A stretch of DNA of 13,610 nucleotides, from NCBI GenBank assembly GCA_038230275.1, contig JBBRNO010000164.1, positions 1-13,610 of the forward strand, written 5' to 3'. Each line of letters starts with the position of its first letter. The stretch's first letter is position 1. The stretch is from JANXXV01 sp038230275. GTDB lineage: Bacteria; Acidobacteriota; Terriglobia; Bryobacterales; Bryobacteraceae. A program made the translations under genes and the position numbers. The notes beneath the pieces were generated by a model, which saw only the letters and a program-made list of their open reading frames with translations, was not told the origin of the DNA and did not search any database. Below are positions 1-6,757 of this stretch, in pieces.

Positions 1-1290
1 CAGAACATCGCCGCGGTTCCGTTTCTCTGGGTTCTCCCGCTGGCCATCTATCTGGTCACGTTCATCATCGCTTTCTCGCAGCGAATCTGGATCCCCCGCG
101 CCCTCATCCTTCGTCTGCTCGCCGTGGCCCTCGGCTCCATCGGCTACCTGCTCTACGAAACCGGATTCGCCCACCCGCTGCAACTCGGCATCCCGCTTTT
201 CTGCTTCGCACTTTTCGCGGCGTGCCTCTACTGCCATAGCGAACTCAACCGCCTGAAGCCCAGCCCCAGCCAATTGACCCTGTTCTACCTGCTGGTCTCA
301 CTCGGCGGCGCTTGCGGCGCAATCTTCGTGGGCCTCCTTGCCCCCCGCCTGTTCCGGGCAACGTATGAATTTCCCATCTCGCTGATGCTCGCCGCGCTGC
401 TGGTTTGTACAAGCACCTGGCAGGACGGTTGGAGCTCCCGCCTGCTCTGGATAGTCCTCACCATCGCCATGGCCAAAGGAATCGGAACCGAAATACGCCA
501 AACGGAAATGGGTTCCATCGTGATGATGCGCAGCTTCTACGGATCGCTCCGCGTGCTGCACTCCGGCAGCGCGGAAGATCAACTCCGCACGCTCTATCAC
601 GGGACTATTTCACACGGCTCGCAATTTCTCTTCACACCCCGCCGTCTGCGCGCCACCACCTACTACGGCCGGGATTCCGGCGCCGCGATGGCGTTGTCGT
701 TCTGCTGCAACGGTCCCAGGCGAGTTGGCGTCATCGGGTTGGGCGCTGGCAGTCTCGCCGCCTACGGCCGCCCCGGCGATGTTTTCCGCTTCTATGAAAT
801 CAATCCCCAAGTACAGCAAATCGCCCAGTCGGTTTTCACCTACTTGAAGGAGTCTCAAGCCAGGATTGAGGTAGTGCTGGGCGATGCGCGCCTCTCGCTG
901 GAAAGCGAGCCCCCGCAACGCTTCGACGTCTTACTGATCGACGCCTTCTCCGGCGACGCCGTCCCGGTTCATCTGCTAACCAAGCAGGCCGTCGCTCTGT
1001 ATCTGAAACACCTGCAGCCCTCCGGCATTTTGGCCTTCCACGTTTCCAACAGTTACCTCAACCTCGCCCCGGTCGTACGCCAACTGGCGGATTTCTACGG
1101 CATGCAATCCAGACTGATCAGCAATAAGAGCAACGCCGCCGAGGATGAAACCCCGGCCGATTGGATTCTCGTGGCAGCCAACCTGCCCGCCGGAATCGAA
1201 GTGGGTAAACCCATCCAGAATCGCCCCAACCTGCGCCTTTGGACGGACGATTACAGCAGCCTGACGCAAGTCTTCAAAACCGGACGCTAG
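1..1290 (+). CDS. Membrane-fused spermidine-synthase-like methyltransferase, 5' truncated
   Basis: The reading frame is open from the first base, so the gene starts outside the window; the GTG at 124 is internal. About 429 residues are visible. The first ~180 form roughly six hydrophobic membrane segments (for example around residues 1-25, 35-52, 60-77, 95-117). The C-terminal ~190 residues are a Rossmann-type SAM/dcSAM-binding domain: glycine motif VGVIGLGAGS (242-251), acidic residue in YEINP (E266), GDAR (D295) and IDAFSGDAVP (D314). This arrangement is known from bacterial membrane-fused spermidine/spermine synthase-like proteins. True aminopropyl transfer is unproven, since such homologues often lack the polyamine-binding residues. 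The substrate is unknown. A 9-bp-arm hairpin 45 nt after the stop may end the transcript. Confidence 0.85.
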   Translation, partial: QNIAAVPFLWVLPLAIYLVTFIIAFSQRIWIPRALILRLLAVALGSIGYLLYETGFAHPLQLGIPLFCFALFAACLYCHSELNRLKPSPSQLTLFYLLVSLGGACGAIFVGLLAPRLFRATYEFPISLMLAALLVCTSTWQDGWSSRLLWIVLTIAMAKGIGTEIRQTEMGSIVMMRSFYGSLRVLHSGSAEDQLRTLYHGTISHGSQFLFTPRRLRATTYYGRDSGAAMALSFCCNGPRRVGVIGLGAGSLAAYGRPGDVFRFYEINPQVQQIAQSVFTYLKESQARIEVVLGDARLSLESEPPQRFDVLLIDAFSGDAVPVHLLTKQAVALYLKHLQPSGILAFHVSNSYLNLAPVVRQLADFYGMQSRLISNKSNAAEDETPADWILVAANLPAGIEVGKPIQNRPNLRLWTDDYSSLTQVFKTGR

Positions 1291-1293
1291 CAA

Positions 1294-1321
1294 TTCTTCT
1301 TGACATAACTGAACTGAACCG
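1294..1321 (+). repeat. Direct repeat, copy 1 (28 bp)
   Basis: This copy matches 1443-1470 in the same orientation over 28 bases with one mismatch (T1298 against G1447). The core reads TTGACATAACTGAACTGAAC and carries a tandem AACTG AACTG. The two copies lie 149 bp apart, on either side of the hairpin at 1335-1377. This copy has a TTGACA hexamer but no plausible -10 box at the right distance. It sits just after the stop of the upstream gene. Confidence 0.85.
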
Positions 1322-1334
1322 GCTTGCTCACGCG

Positions 1335-1377
1335 CGCGGCTCGAACTCGTTGCTGCAACAGTAGTTTCCGAGCCGCG
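1335..1377. other. Intergenic hairpin with 9-bp arms
   Basis: The arms CGCGGCTCG (1335-1343) and CGAGCCGCG (1369-1377) are perfectly complementary. Shorter complementary pieces lie inside, AACT (1344-1347) with AGTT (1363-1366), and the centre is the near-palindrome GTTGCTGCAAC (1349-1359). It may act as a transcription terminator for the upstream gene, although no T-tract follows. The symmetric centre could also be a protein-binding site for the ABC unit. A tandem TTCCGGT TTCCGGT follows at 1394-1407. Confidence 0.6.
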
Positions 1378-1442
1378 ACTGTTAAGGAGCGGTTTCCGGT
1401 TTCCGGTAGTGTCCACCCAATTCGCGCACACTACGCAAGCAC

Positions 1443-1470
1443 TTCTGCTTGACATAACTGAACTGAACCG
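1443..1470 (+). repeat. Direct repeat, copy 2 (28 bp)
   Basis: Second copy of the repeat at 1294-1321, with one mismatch. It ends 15 bp before the ATG of the ABC ATPase gene, and its TTGACA (1449-1454) can serve as a -35 box. The first copy could be a relic of a duplication that included this promoter half, or both copies could be binding sites for a regulator. Confidence 0.85.
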
Positions 1471-1476
1471 TTTAGT
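1449..1476 (+). promoter_or_regulatory. Candidate promoter of the ABC transporter unit
   Basis: A perfect TTGACA (1449-1454) lies 16 bp upstream of TTTAGT (1471-1476, four of six matches to TATAAT). Transcription would begin around 1483, nearly at the ATG at 1486. No Shine-Dalgarno-like sequence precedes that ATG, so the transcript may be leaderless or almost so. This is inferred from motif and spacing only. Confidence 0.4.
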
Positions 1477-1485
1477 GTTGCGAAC

Positions 1486-2277
1486 ATGATCCGCGTCGAA
1501 AACCTTGCCAAGAAATACGGAGACTTCACCGCCGTTGACGCCATTTCCTTTGAGGTCGCCCCCGGTGAAATCTTCGCCTTCCTCGGGCCCAATGGCGCAG
1601 GCAAAACCACCACCATCAAAATGTTAACCACGCTCTTACGGCCAACCACCGGAACTCTGCAAATCGATGGTCTCGACCCCATCCGCCATTCCAACGAAGT
1701 CCGCAAGCGCTTCGGCATCGTCTTCCAGGACCCCAGCCTCGACGGAGACATGACCGCGGCCGAGAACATGGAAATCCACGGCATCTTCTATCACGTGCCG
1801 CGCAAGCTCCGCCTGGAGCGAACCGAAGTGTTATTGCGCCTGTTCGAACTCTGGGAGCGGCGTAACGAGCAAGTGAAACTCTTCTCAGGCGGCATGAAGC
1901 GGCGTCTCGAAATTGCCCGCGGCCTGTTGCACACCCCGAAAATCCTCTTCCTCGACGAGCCCACATTGGGCCTCGATCCGCAAACCCGAAACCAGCTCTG
2001 GGGTCACGTCAAGCATCTGAATCAGACCGAAGGTGTCACCGTTTTCCTAACCACGCACTATATGGACGAAGCCGACCGCGTGGCCCAGCGCATCGCCATC
2101 ATCGATCACGGCAAGATCGTCGCGCAAGGCACGCCTGCGGAGCTGAAACAGCAGACCGGAAAAGAGTCTCTCGAAGATGCCTTTCTCTCGCTAACCGGCT
2201 CCAGCATCCGAGACGAAGCGGCAAATTCCGCCGACCAGATGCGCCAAATGGCAAAGATGTGGGGGAATCGCCGGTGA
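1486..2277 (+). CDS. ABC transporter ATP-binding protein, DrrA-like
   Basis: A complete 263-residue nucleotide-binding subunit that powers export through an ABC-2 permease at the inner membrane. Visible motifs are Walker A GPNGAGKT (34-41), Q-loop Q81, signature LFSGGMKRR (132-140), Walker B ILFLDEP (153-159), the D-loop following it, and H-loop H191. The sequence resembles the daunorubicin-resistance/ABC-2 exporter ATPases (DrrA, CcmA-type). The ATG at 1486 lacks a ribosome binding site and sits close to a candidate promoter. The 3' end overlaps the permease start by four bases (GTGA), so the two subunits are translationally coupled. The exported compound cannot be told from sequence; drugs, lipids and polysaccharides are all possible. 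Confidence 0.93.
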   Translation: MIRVENLAKKYGDFTAVDAISFEVAPGEIFAFLGPNGAGKTTTIKMLTTLLRPTTGTLQIDGLDPIRHSNEVRKRFGIVFQDPSLDGDMTAAENMEIHGIFYHVPRKLRLERTEVLLRLFELWERRNEQVKLFSGGMKRRLEIARGLLHTPKILFLDEPTLGLDPQTRNQLWGHVKHLNQTEGVTVFLTTHYMDEADRVAQRIAIIDHGKIVAQGTPAELKQQTGKESLEDAFLSLTGSSIRDEAANSADQMRQMAKMWGNRR

Positions 2278-3020
2278 GCGCCGTTTACGTTCTCTGGCTC
2301 CGCGAACTCAGGCGCTACGTTCGTTCGCGCGCGCAAATCGCCGCCTCGCTGGGGCAGCCGCTGCTCTATCTGGTGGCTCTCGGCTTCGGCCTCGGCCCGG
2401 TGTTTCAGAAGGCCGGCCAGGGAAGTTACGTGCAGTTCATAGCTCCCGGAATCATCGCCATGTCCATCCTGTTTAGCTCCATATTCTCTGGAATGGGCCT
2501 GCTGTGGGACCGCCAATTCGGCTTCCTCAAAGAAACCTTGGTGGCTCCGGTTCCCCGTTTTCAAATCATGCTCGGCAAAACCTTGGGCGCCGCAACGGTA
2601 GCCGTAATTCAAGGTCTGCTGGTAGCCGCCGTTTGCGTCATCGCCGGCTTCCGTGCGGCGGACGCGCGCGCCATTCCCATCGCACTGCTGTTCATGATTC
2701 TCATCGGGTGCCTGTTCTCCGCGCTGGGGACTGCCATCGGCTCGGTCTTGCAGAACATCCAGGGCTTCCAACTGGTTATGAATTTTCTGGTGATGCCCAT
2801 CTTCTTCTTGTCCGGGGCTCTGTACCCGCTCAGCAATCTGCCACCGGCTCTCAGTGTTGTCACCCGCCTGGATCCGCTGACCTACGGCGTCGATGGTCTA
2901 CGCGCCGCACTCATCGGCATCTCGCACTTTGGCTTTGCGGCGGACCTTGCCGTTCTGGTTACCGTTACCGTGGCGCTGCTCTTCCTCAGCAGCTATCTAT
3001 TCTCGAAAATTCAAGTCTGA
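2274..3020 (+). CDS. ABC-2 type transporter permease, DrrB-like
   Basis: Membrane subunit partnering the preceding ATPase, 248 residues from the GTG at 2274. That start overlaps the ATPase stop as GTGA and has GGGGGA (2261-2266) about 7 bases upstream, so it is preferred over the in-frame GTG at 2259. The N-terminus (VLWLRELRRYVRSR) is a typical cytoplasmic amphipathic lead-in. About six hydrophobic segments follow, including YVQFIAPGIIAMSILFSSIF, an MLGKTLGAATVAVIQGLL stretch, and the C-terminal LSGALYPLSNLPP region characteristic of ABC-2 permeases. The length suits the family. The regulator remnant begins two bases after its stop. Confidence 0.92.
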   Translation: MSAVYVLWLRELRRYVRSRAQIAASLGQPLLYLVALGFGLGPVFQKAGQGSYVQFIAPGIIAMSILFSSIFSGMGLLWDRQFGFLKETLVAPVPRFQIMLGKTLGAATVAVIQGLLVAAVCVIAGFRAADARAIPIALLFMILIGCLFSALGTAIGSVLQNIQGFQLVMNFLVMPIFFLSGALYPLSNLPPALSVVTRLDPLTYGVDGLRAALIGISHFGFAADLAVLVTVTVALLFLSSYLFSKIQV

Positions 3021-3022
3021 CC

Positions 3023-3618
3023 ATGGCCAGGCCGCGAAGCGCAAGCGCTCATCAAAAGGTCATTGACGCCGCTATCAAACTGGTATCCGAACAAGGCGCG
3101 CCAGGCAATCCGGCGTCAGCAAGGCAACCATCTACAATCACTGGGCCGATAAGGACGCCCTGCTGCTAGACGTGATGACCGACGTGCACGGCCTCCACGC
3201 CAGACCCAAGTTCGATTCCGGCAACACCAGAGCGGATATGGCGGCGGTTCTTACCTTCAACCCTCCAGGCAACACCGTCCAGCGTGAGCGGATCACGATG
3301 CACTTCGTCGCCTACGACGCCAGTAATGCAGCCTTCGGAATGGCCTGGCGCAATCAGGTAATGGAACCGCCGCGCCGCGAACTGAAGCGCCTGTTGATGT
3401 CCGGCATTTTAAAAAAGGAACTGTCTCCCGACCTGGATCTCGACCAGTCCCTGGCACTTCTCCTCGGCCCGCTAATCTACTGGAAAGTACTCATGAAGAA
3501 GACCTCGGAAGATCCCCGTCCTCTCGCGGACGCCGTTCTCGATGCCTTCTGGAAAGCCTTCGGCCTAACCCGCACGCTTCCCAAAGTAAGCCCGCGAGCT
3601 CGAATGAAGTCCTACTAA
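3023..3618 (+). pseudogene. TetR/AcrR-type transcriptional regulator, frameshifted
   Basis: Two reading frames together make one TetR protein. From ATG 3023 the first frame encodes MARPRSASAHQKVIDAAIKL and VSEQGA, which is helix 1. The second frame resumes near 3100 with RQSGVSKATIYNHWADKD, the recognition helix and beyond, and runs to the TAA at 3616-3618 through a full ligand-binding domain. Helix 2, normally a stretch like TIEAIA, is missing. The break fits a deletion of 3n+1 bases, perhaps 16-25, near 3100. As written no intact DNA-binding domain can be made, so control of the ABC operon may be lost. A sequencing or assembly error is possible. A GTG/ATG restart at 3172/3175 would give only the ligand-binding half. 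Confidence 0.8.
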
Positions 3619-3673
3619 ACTCCGATACCGGCTTGCGCACGCAACTTTCACGGAGTAGCGTGTAGAAAAGACC

Positions 3674-4135
3674 ATGCGAATATCATGGACAATCCTGCTG
3701 GCCTGCATACTTATGGCCGGTTGCGAAAAAAAGCAAGGAGATCCTATTATGCAAATCACATTTCAAAGAACCGGTGGCCTTTTCCCTGGCTTGGACGTCT
3801 CCGGCACAGTGGATTTGTCCGACGAAAATCACGCCGTTTTAAAAAGTGGTAGCTATTCAACCGCCGTATCGCCGGATGACGCCCGGACCCTTCGCGAAGC
3901 GCTGGCGGGCGCGAACGCCAAACTATTGACTGGCGATCTGCGCCATCCCACTGCGCAGGGCGCGGATCGCTTCCAGTACGACGTTAAAGTAAAAACCGCC
4001 TCCGGAGCCACCCAGTCGTTCACCATTGGCGATGGCGGCCTGAACCCCACCGTCGCTTCACTTCCCGGCGTCAAGACTTTAGCCGATTGGATAAAAGCCC
4101 ACTCACAACAGATTTTACAGAATCGTGCAAAGTAG
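3674..4135 (+). CDS. Emfourin-like inhibitor of M4 metalloprotease (possible lipoprotein form)
   Basis: A 153-residue protein from ATG 3674. Residues 26-150 resemble emfourin (M4in), the small proteinaceous inhibitor encoded beside protealysin-like proteases. Visible similarities are an opening ITFQRTGGLFPG, a central SPDDARTLREAL helix, GADRFQYDVKV, an IGDGG turn and a C-terminal LADWIKAH. The adjacent protealysin-like gene strongly supports this. The N-terminus MRISWTILLACILMAGC is a good lipoprotein signal with C17 as the lipidated residue. However, an in-frame ATG at 3749 (M26) has a textbook AAGGAG 8 bases upstream and would yield a 128-residue cytoplasmic protein starting exactly where the emfourin fold starts. 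The first ATG has only a weak purine stretch (GAAAAG). Either start, or both, may be used. Identification is by remembered family pattern. Confidence 0.72.
   Translation: MRISWTILLACILMAGCEKKQGDPIMQITFQRTGGLFPGLDVSGTVDLSDENHAVLKSGSYSTAVSPDDARTLREALAGANAKLLTGDLRHPTAQGADRFQYDVKVKTASGATQSFTIGDGGLNPTVASLPGVKTLADWIKAHSQQILQNRAK
3735..3751 (+). promoter_or_regulatory. Internal Shine-Dalgarno and alternative ATG of the emfourin-like gene
   Basis: AAGGAG (3735-3740) precedes ATG (3749-3751) by 8 bases inside the signal-peptide coding region. The context AAGGAGAT closely matches that of the protease gene (4219-4226). It either decides the true start or creates a second, signal-less product. Confidence 0.6.
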
Positions 4136-4159
4136 ATTTTTAATTCCGCAACAACCCGC

Positions 4160-4187
4160 TTGCATTTCCGGACAGAAGTGATAACAT
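4160..4187 (+). promoter_or_regulatory. Candidate promoter for the M4 protease gene
   Basis: TTGCAT (4160-4165) and TAACAT (4182-4187) are separated by 16 bp, and the -10 box carries an upstream TG (4179-4180) as in extended -10 promoters. It lies 45 bp before the protease ATG in the 96-bp gap after the inhibitor gene. It could allow the protease to be expressed separately from its inhibitor. Motif-based only. Confidence 0.3.
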
Positions 4188-4231
4188 TCTACTCCGTAAC
4201 ACCCTCCGTAGTTTGAATAAGGAGATTCTAC

Positions 4232-5332
4232 ATGTGTAAGCACCTCCGCAAACACTCCATATTCTGCATCCTTCCGCCGCATATACTGCGGGAGATAGCG
4301 AAGAATACAAAAGACAGCGAACAGCGTGCTGTCGTACTGAACACGCTGGCGCTCGACTCAACTTCCCGGACCAGCCGCATGAATCTACAATTCATGGCCG
4401 GCACCACCATGCGGCCTCTCATGGCCGGCACCCCCACGGTCCAACGTTCTATCTATACCGCGTCGAACGGAACCGATTTGCCCGGTAAACTGGTGCGCTC
4501 CGAAGGAGGCCCCAAGACAAACGATCTCGCCACTGATGAGGCGTACGACGGTCTCGGAACGACTTTCGATTTCTACGAGAAGATTCTCCAGCGGAACTCG
4601 ATAGACGACCAAGGCATGCCGCTCAAAGCCACCGTCCACTTTGACAATCAATATGACAATGCCTTCTGGAACGGCGAGCAAATGATCTTCGGCGATGGCG
4701 ACGGTACGCTTTTCAATCGCTTCACCATCGCACTCGATGTCATCGGGCACGAACTCACCCACGGCGTCACCGACAGTACCGCAAAGCTTGTCTACCAGGG
4801 CCAACCCGGCGCGCTGAACGAATCCATCTCCGATGTGTTCGGCTCCCTGATCAAGCAGTTCTCCCTAAATCAGACGCCAGACAAGGCTGACTGGCTCATC
4901 GGCGCTGGCCTGCTCGCCAAGACAGTCCAGGGCAAGGCGTTGCGGTCGATGAAGAATCCCGGAACCGCCTACGACGATCCGCAACTGGGCAAAGACCCGC
5001 AACCGAACAACATGTCCAAGTTCGTCACCACACACTCGGATAATGGCGGTGTTCACATCAATTCCGGCATCCCCAATCGCGCCTTCTGTCTGGTCGCGTT
5101 AGCTCTCGGCGGTCATTCCTGGGAAAAGGCCGGCCAGATCTGGTACGCCACTCTGCGCGATTCGAACCTCGTCCGGACAGCGAACTTCGCCACGTTCGCA
5201 AACCTGACGGCCAAGAATGCCGGCCACCTTTTTGGAGGCAACAGCGTGGAACGCAAGGCCGTAATCGACGCCTGGAAAACCGTCGGCGTGAAGGTCAAGG
5301 GCCTAACGCTCGCGGCGGGCGGCGCCGGTTAG
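4232..5332 (+). CDS. Protealysin-like M4 family zinc metalloprotease
   Basis: A 366-residue neutral metallopeptidase precursor. The N-terminal ~50 residues match the short protealysin-type propeptide: a PPH motif in CILPPHILREIAKN (12-25), then AVVLNTLALD (33-42). There is no classical Sec signal and no long thermolysin-type propeptide. The catalytic domain has HELTH (173-177) with zinc ligands H173 and H177 and catalytic E174, third ligand E197 in LNESISD, and the C-terminal catalytic histidine H275 in NGGVHINSGIPNRAF. All key residues are present, so it should be active after autocleavage. The start is fixed by AAGGAGA (4219-4225) 6 bases upstream. The emfourin-like gene lies 96 bp upstream and a terminator follows. 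The propeptide end carries an in-frame MAGT...MAGT repeat (residues 55-58 and 64-67). Confidence 0.93.
   Translation: MCKHLRKHSIFCILPPHILREIAKNTKDSEQRAVVLNTLALDSTSRTSRMNLQFMAGTTMRPLMAGTPTVQRSIYTASNGTDLPGKLVRSEGGPKTNDLATDEAYDGLGTTFDFYEKILQRNSIDDQGMPLKATVHFDNQYDNAFWNGEQMIFGDGDGTLFNRFTIALDVIGHELTHGVTDSTAKLVYQGQPGALNESISDVFGSLIKQFSLNQTPDKADWLIGAGLLAKTVQGKALRSMKNPGTAYDDPQLGKDPQPNNMSKFVTTHSDNGGVHINSGIPNRAFCLVALALGGHSWEKAGQIWYATLRDSNLVRTANFATFANLTAKNAGHLFGGNSVERKAVIDAWKTVGVKVKGLTLAAGGAG
4392..4432 (+). repeat. Short in-frame direct repeat in the protease maturation region
   Basis: TCATGGCCGGCACC occurs at 4392-4405 and again at 4419-4432, 27 bp (nine codons) apart. It encodes MAGT twice near the expected propeptide/mature junction. 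It is probably a small slippage duplication. Confidence 0.7.
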
Positions 5333-5344
5333 TTATTTCCTTCG

Positions 5345-5370
5345 GAAGAGGGCCCATCCCGGCCCTCTTC
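5345..5370 (+). terminator. Hairpin terminator after the M4 protease
   Basis: The 10-bp perfect arms GAAGAGGGCC (5345-5354) and GGCCCTCTTC (5361-5370) enclose a 6-nt loop. A pyrimidine-rich TTCC follows, then CTTTC a few bases on, rather than a clean T-run. Its position 13 bp after the stop codon makes it a likely intrinsic terminator separating the protease unit from the next operon. Confidence 0.8.
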
Positions 5371-5419
5371 TTCCATCAGTCTTTCGCGATCGGTTACCCT
5401 GGAACTAAATAGGATTCAG

Positions 5420-6757
5420 GTGCGCCGGCAGATCAGAACCTTCCTCGTTGCTCTTCTTACAACCACCCTCCCGGCCGCCTCGCTGATCGTTCGCGACGTG
5501 ACCGTGATCGATGCCACCGGTGCCCCGGCGCGCCAGCACATGTCCGTCGTCGTCACTGGCCAGAAGATCACCGCCATCGGTCCCGCGTCGTCGCTCGCGG
5601 TTCCCAAGGGCTTCACCGTCGTCAATGGCAGCGGTAAGTTCCTCATCCCCGGCCTGTGGGACATGCACGTTCACCTGTGGGAGACGCCGCCCCTCTTCCC
5701 GCTCTACATCGCAAACGGCGTCACCGGGATCCGCGACATGGGTAGCAACTTCACTCAGACCTCGCAGTGGCGCAAACAAATCGCAGCCGGTAAACTCACC
5801 GGCCCCAAGATCATCACCTCCGGCCCCGCCGTCATGGGCCCCAATCTCTCCTCCGGAAAACTAACCGTACTCCGCGTAAGCACCCCGCCCGACGGCGAGA
5901 ACGCCGCGAACCAACTGGACAATCAAGACGTGGACTTCATCAAAGTCCTCTCCAACGTCCCGCATGACGCCTACATTTCCCTGGCCCACCGCGCTCGCAT
6001 TCTCCGCCTCCCCTTCGCCGGCCATGTTCCAGATTCCGTCACCATGGAAGAAGCCATAGACGCCCGTCAACGCAGCATGGAACATCTGTTCGGAATCCTG
6101 CTGGCCTGCTCTTCCGAAGAATACGAACTACGCCGCAATCGCTCGGACGCCACCGCTGAAAAACTCTACCAGACCTACGACCCCCGCAAAGCCCAGGCCC
6201 TCTTCCAACGATTTATCCGCTTCGAAGTCTGGCAAGTTCCAACGCTGTCCCTCCTGCAGCGCATGGACTCAATCGGACTTGAGCAACTAGCCACCGACCC
6301 GCGCTTAAAACACCTCCCTCCCTCCATTCGCAAGACGTGGGATGAACCAAAGCGACCGTCTCCCAAGGACCTCGAAGACGGCAAGCGCGACTTCGCCAAA
6401 AGCCTCGAACTGGTCTCCGCCATGCACCGCGCCGGAGTCCCCATGATGGCCGGCACCGACACCGGCGATGACTACGTGCTCCCCGGCTTCGCCCTGCACG
6501 ACGAACTGGCGTTGCTGGTCCGCGCCGGCATGTCGCCGCTCGAAGCCATTCAATCCGCCACCCTGAACCCAGCGCGCTTCCTGGGCCTCGAAGCCACCCA
6601 GGGCACCATCCAAAAGGGAAAACTAGCCGACTTGGTCTTGCTAACCGCGAACCCGTTGACAGACATCCAAAACACGCAAAAGATCGAAGCCGTCATCCTC
6701 AAAGGGCGCCTGCTCACCCATCACGATCTAAGCAACCTGCTAGTACCCGTAAAATGA
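5420..6757 (+). CDS. Exported amidohydrolase, imidazolonepropionase/prolidase-like
   Basis: A 445-residue metal-dependent hydrolase of the amidohydrolase superfamily, probably acting on an amide or peptide-like bond outside the cytoplasm. The N-terminus MRRQIRTFLVALLTTTLPAA looks like a Sec signal peptide. Metal-site residues are visible in order: HxH in DMHVHLW (H83, H85), a candidate carboxylated lysine K175 in DFIKV, H202 in AGHVPDS, H222 in MEHLF, and D347 in AGTDTG. The C-terminal GTIQKGKLADLVLL is the usual small beta-sandwich return. The GTG start at 5420 has AGGA (5411-5414) 5 bases upstream. Its stop overlaps the next start as ATGA. Related enzymes include Xaa-Pro dipeptidases and organophosphate-active hydrolases, so the exact substrate is open. 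Confidence 0.87.
   Translation: MRRQIRTFLVALLTTTLPAASLIVRDVTVIDATGAPARQHMSVVVTGQKITAIGPASSLAVPKGFTVVNGSGKFLIPGLWDMHVHLWETPPLFPLYIANGVTGIRDMGSNFTQTSQWRKQIAAGKLTGPKIITSGPAVMGPNLSSGKLTVLRVSTPPDGENAANQLDNQDVDFIKVLSNVPHDAYISLAHRARILRLPFAGHVPDSVTMEEAIDARQRSMEHLFGILLACSSEEYELRRNRSDATAEKLYQTYDPRKAQALFQRFIRFEVWQVPTLSLLQRMDSIGLEQLATDPRLKHLPPSIRKTWDEPKRPSPKDLEDGKRDFAKSLELVSAMHRAGVPMMAGTDTGDDYVLPGFALHDELALLVRAGMSPLEAIQSATLNPARFLGLEATQGTIQKGKLADLVLLTANPLTDIQNTQKIEAVILKGRLLTHHDLSNLLVPVK

Noticed and set aside
2259..2273. Upstream GTG start for the permease
   Set aside because: The GTG at 2274 has a GGGGGA at good spacing and the typical GTGA overlap with the ATPase stop.
2106..2771. Minus-strand open frame of about 221 codons across the ABC ATPase/permease junction
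   Set aside because: Both plus-strand genes are certain from their motifs; the antisense product is Glu/His-rich with no domain and no ribosome binding site.
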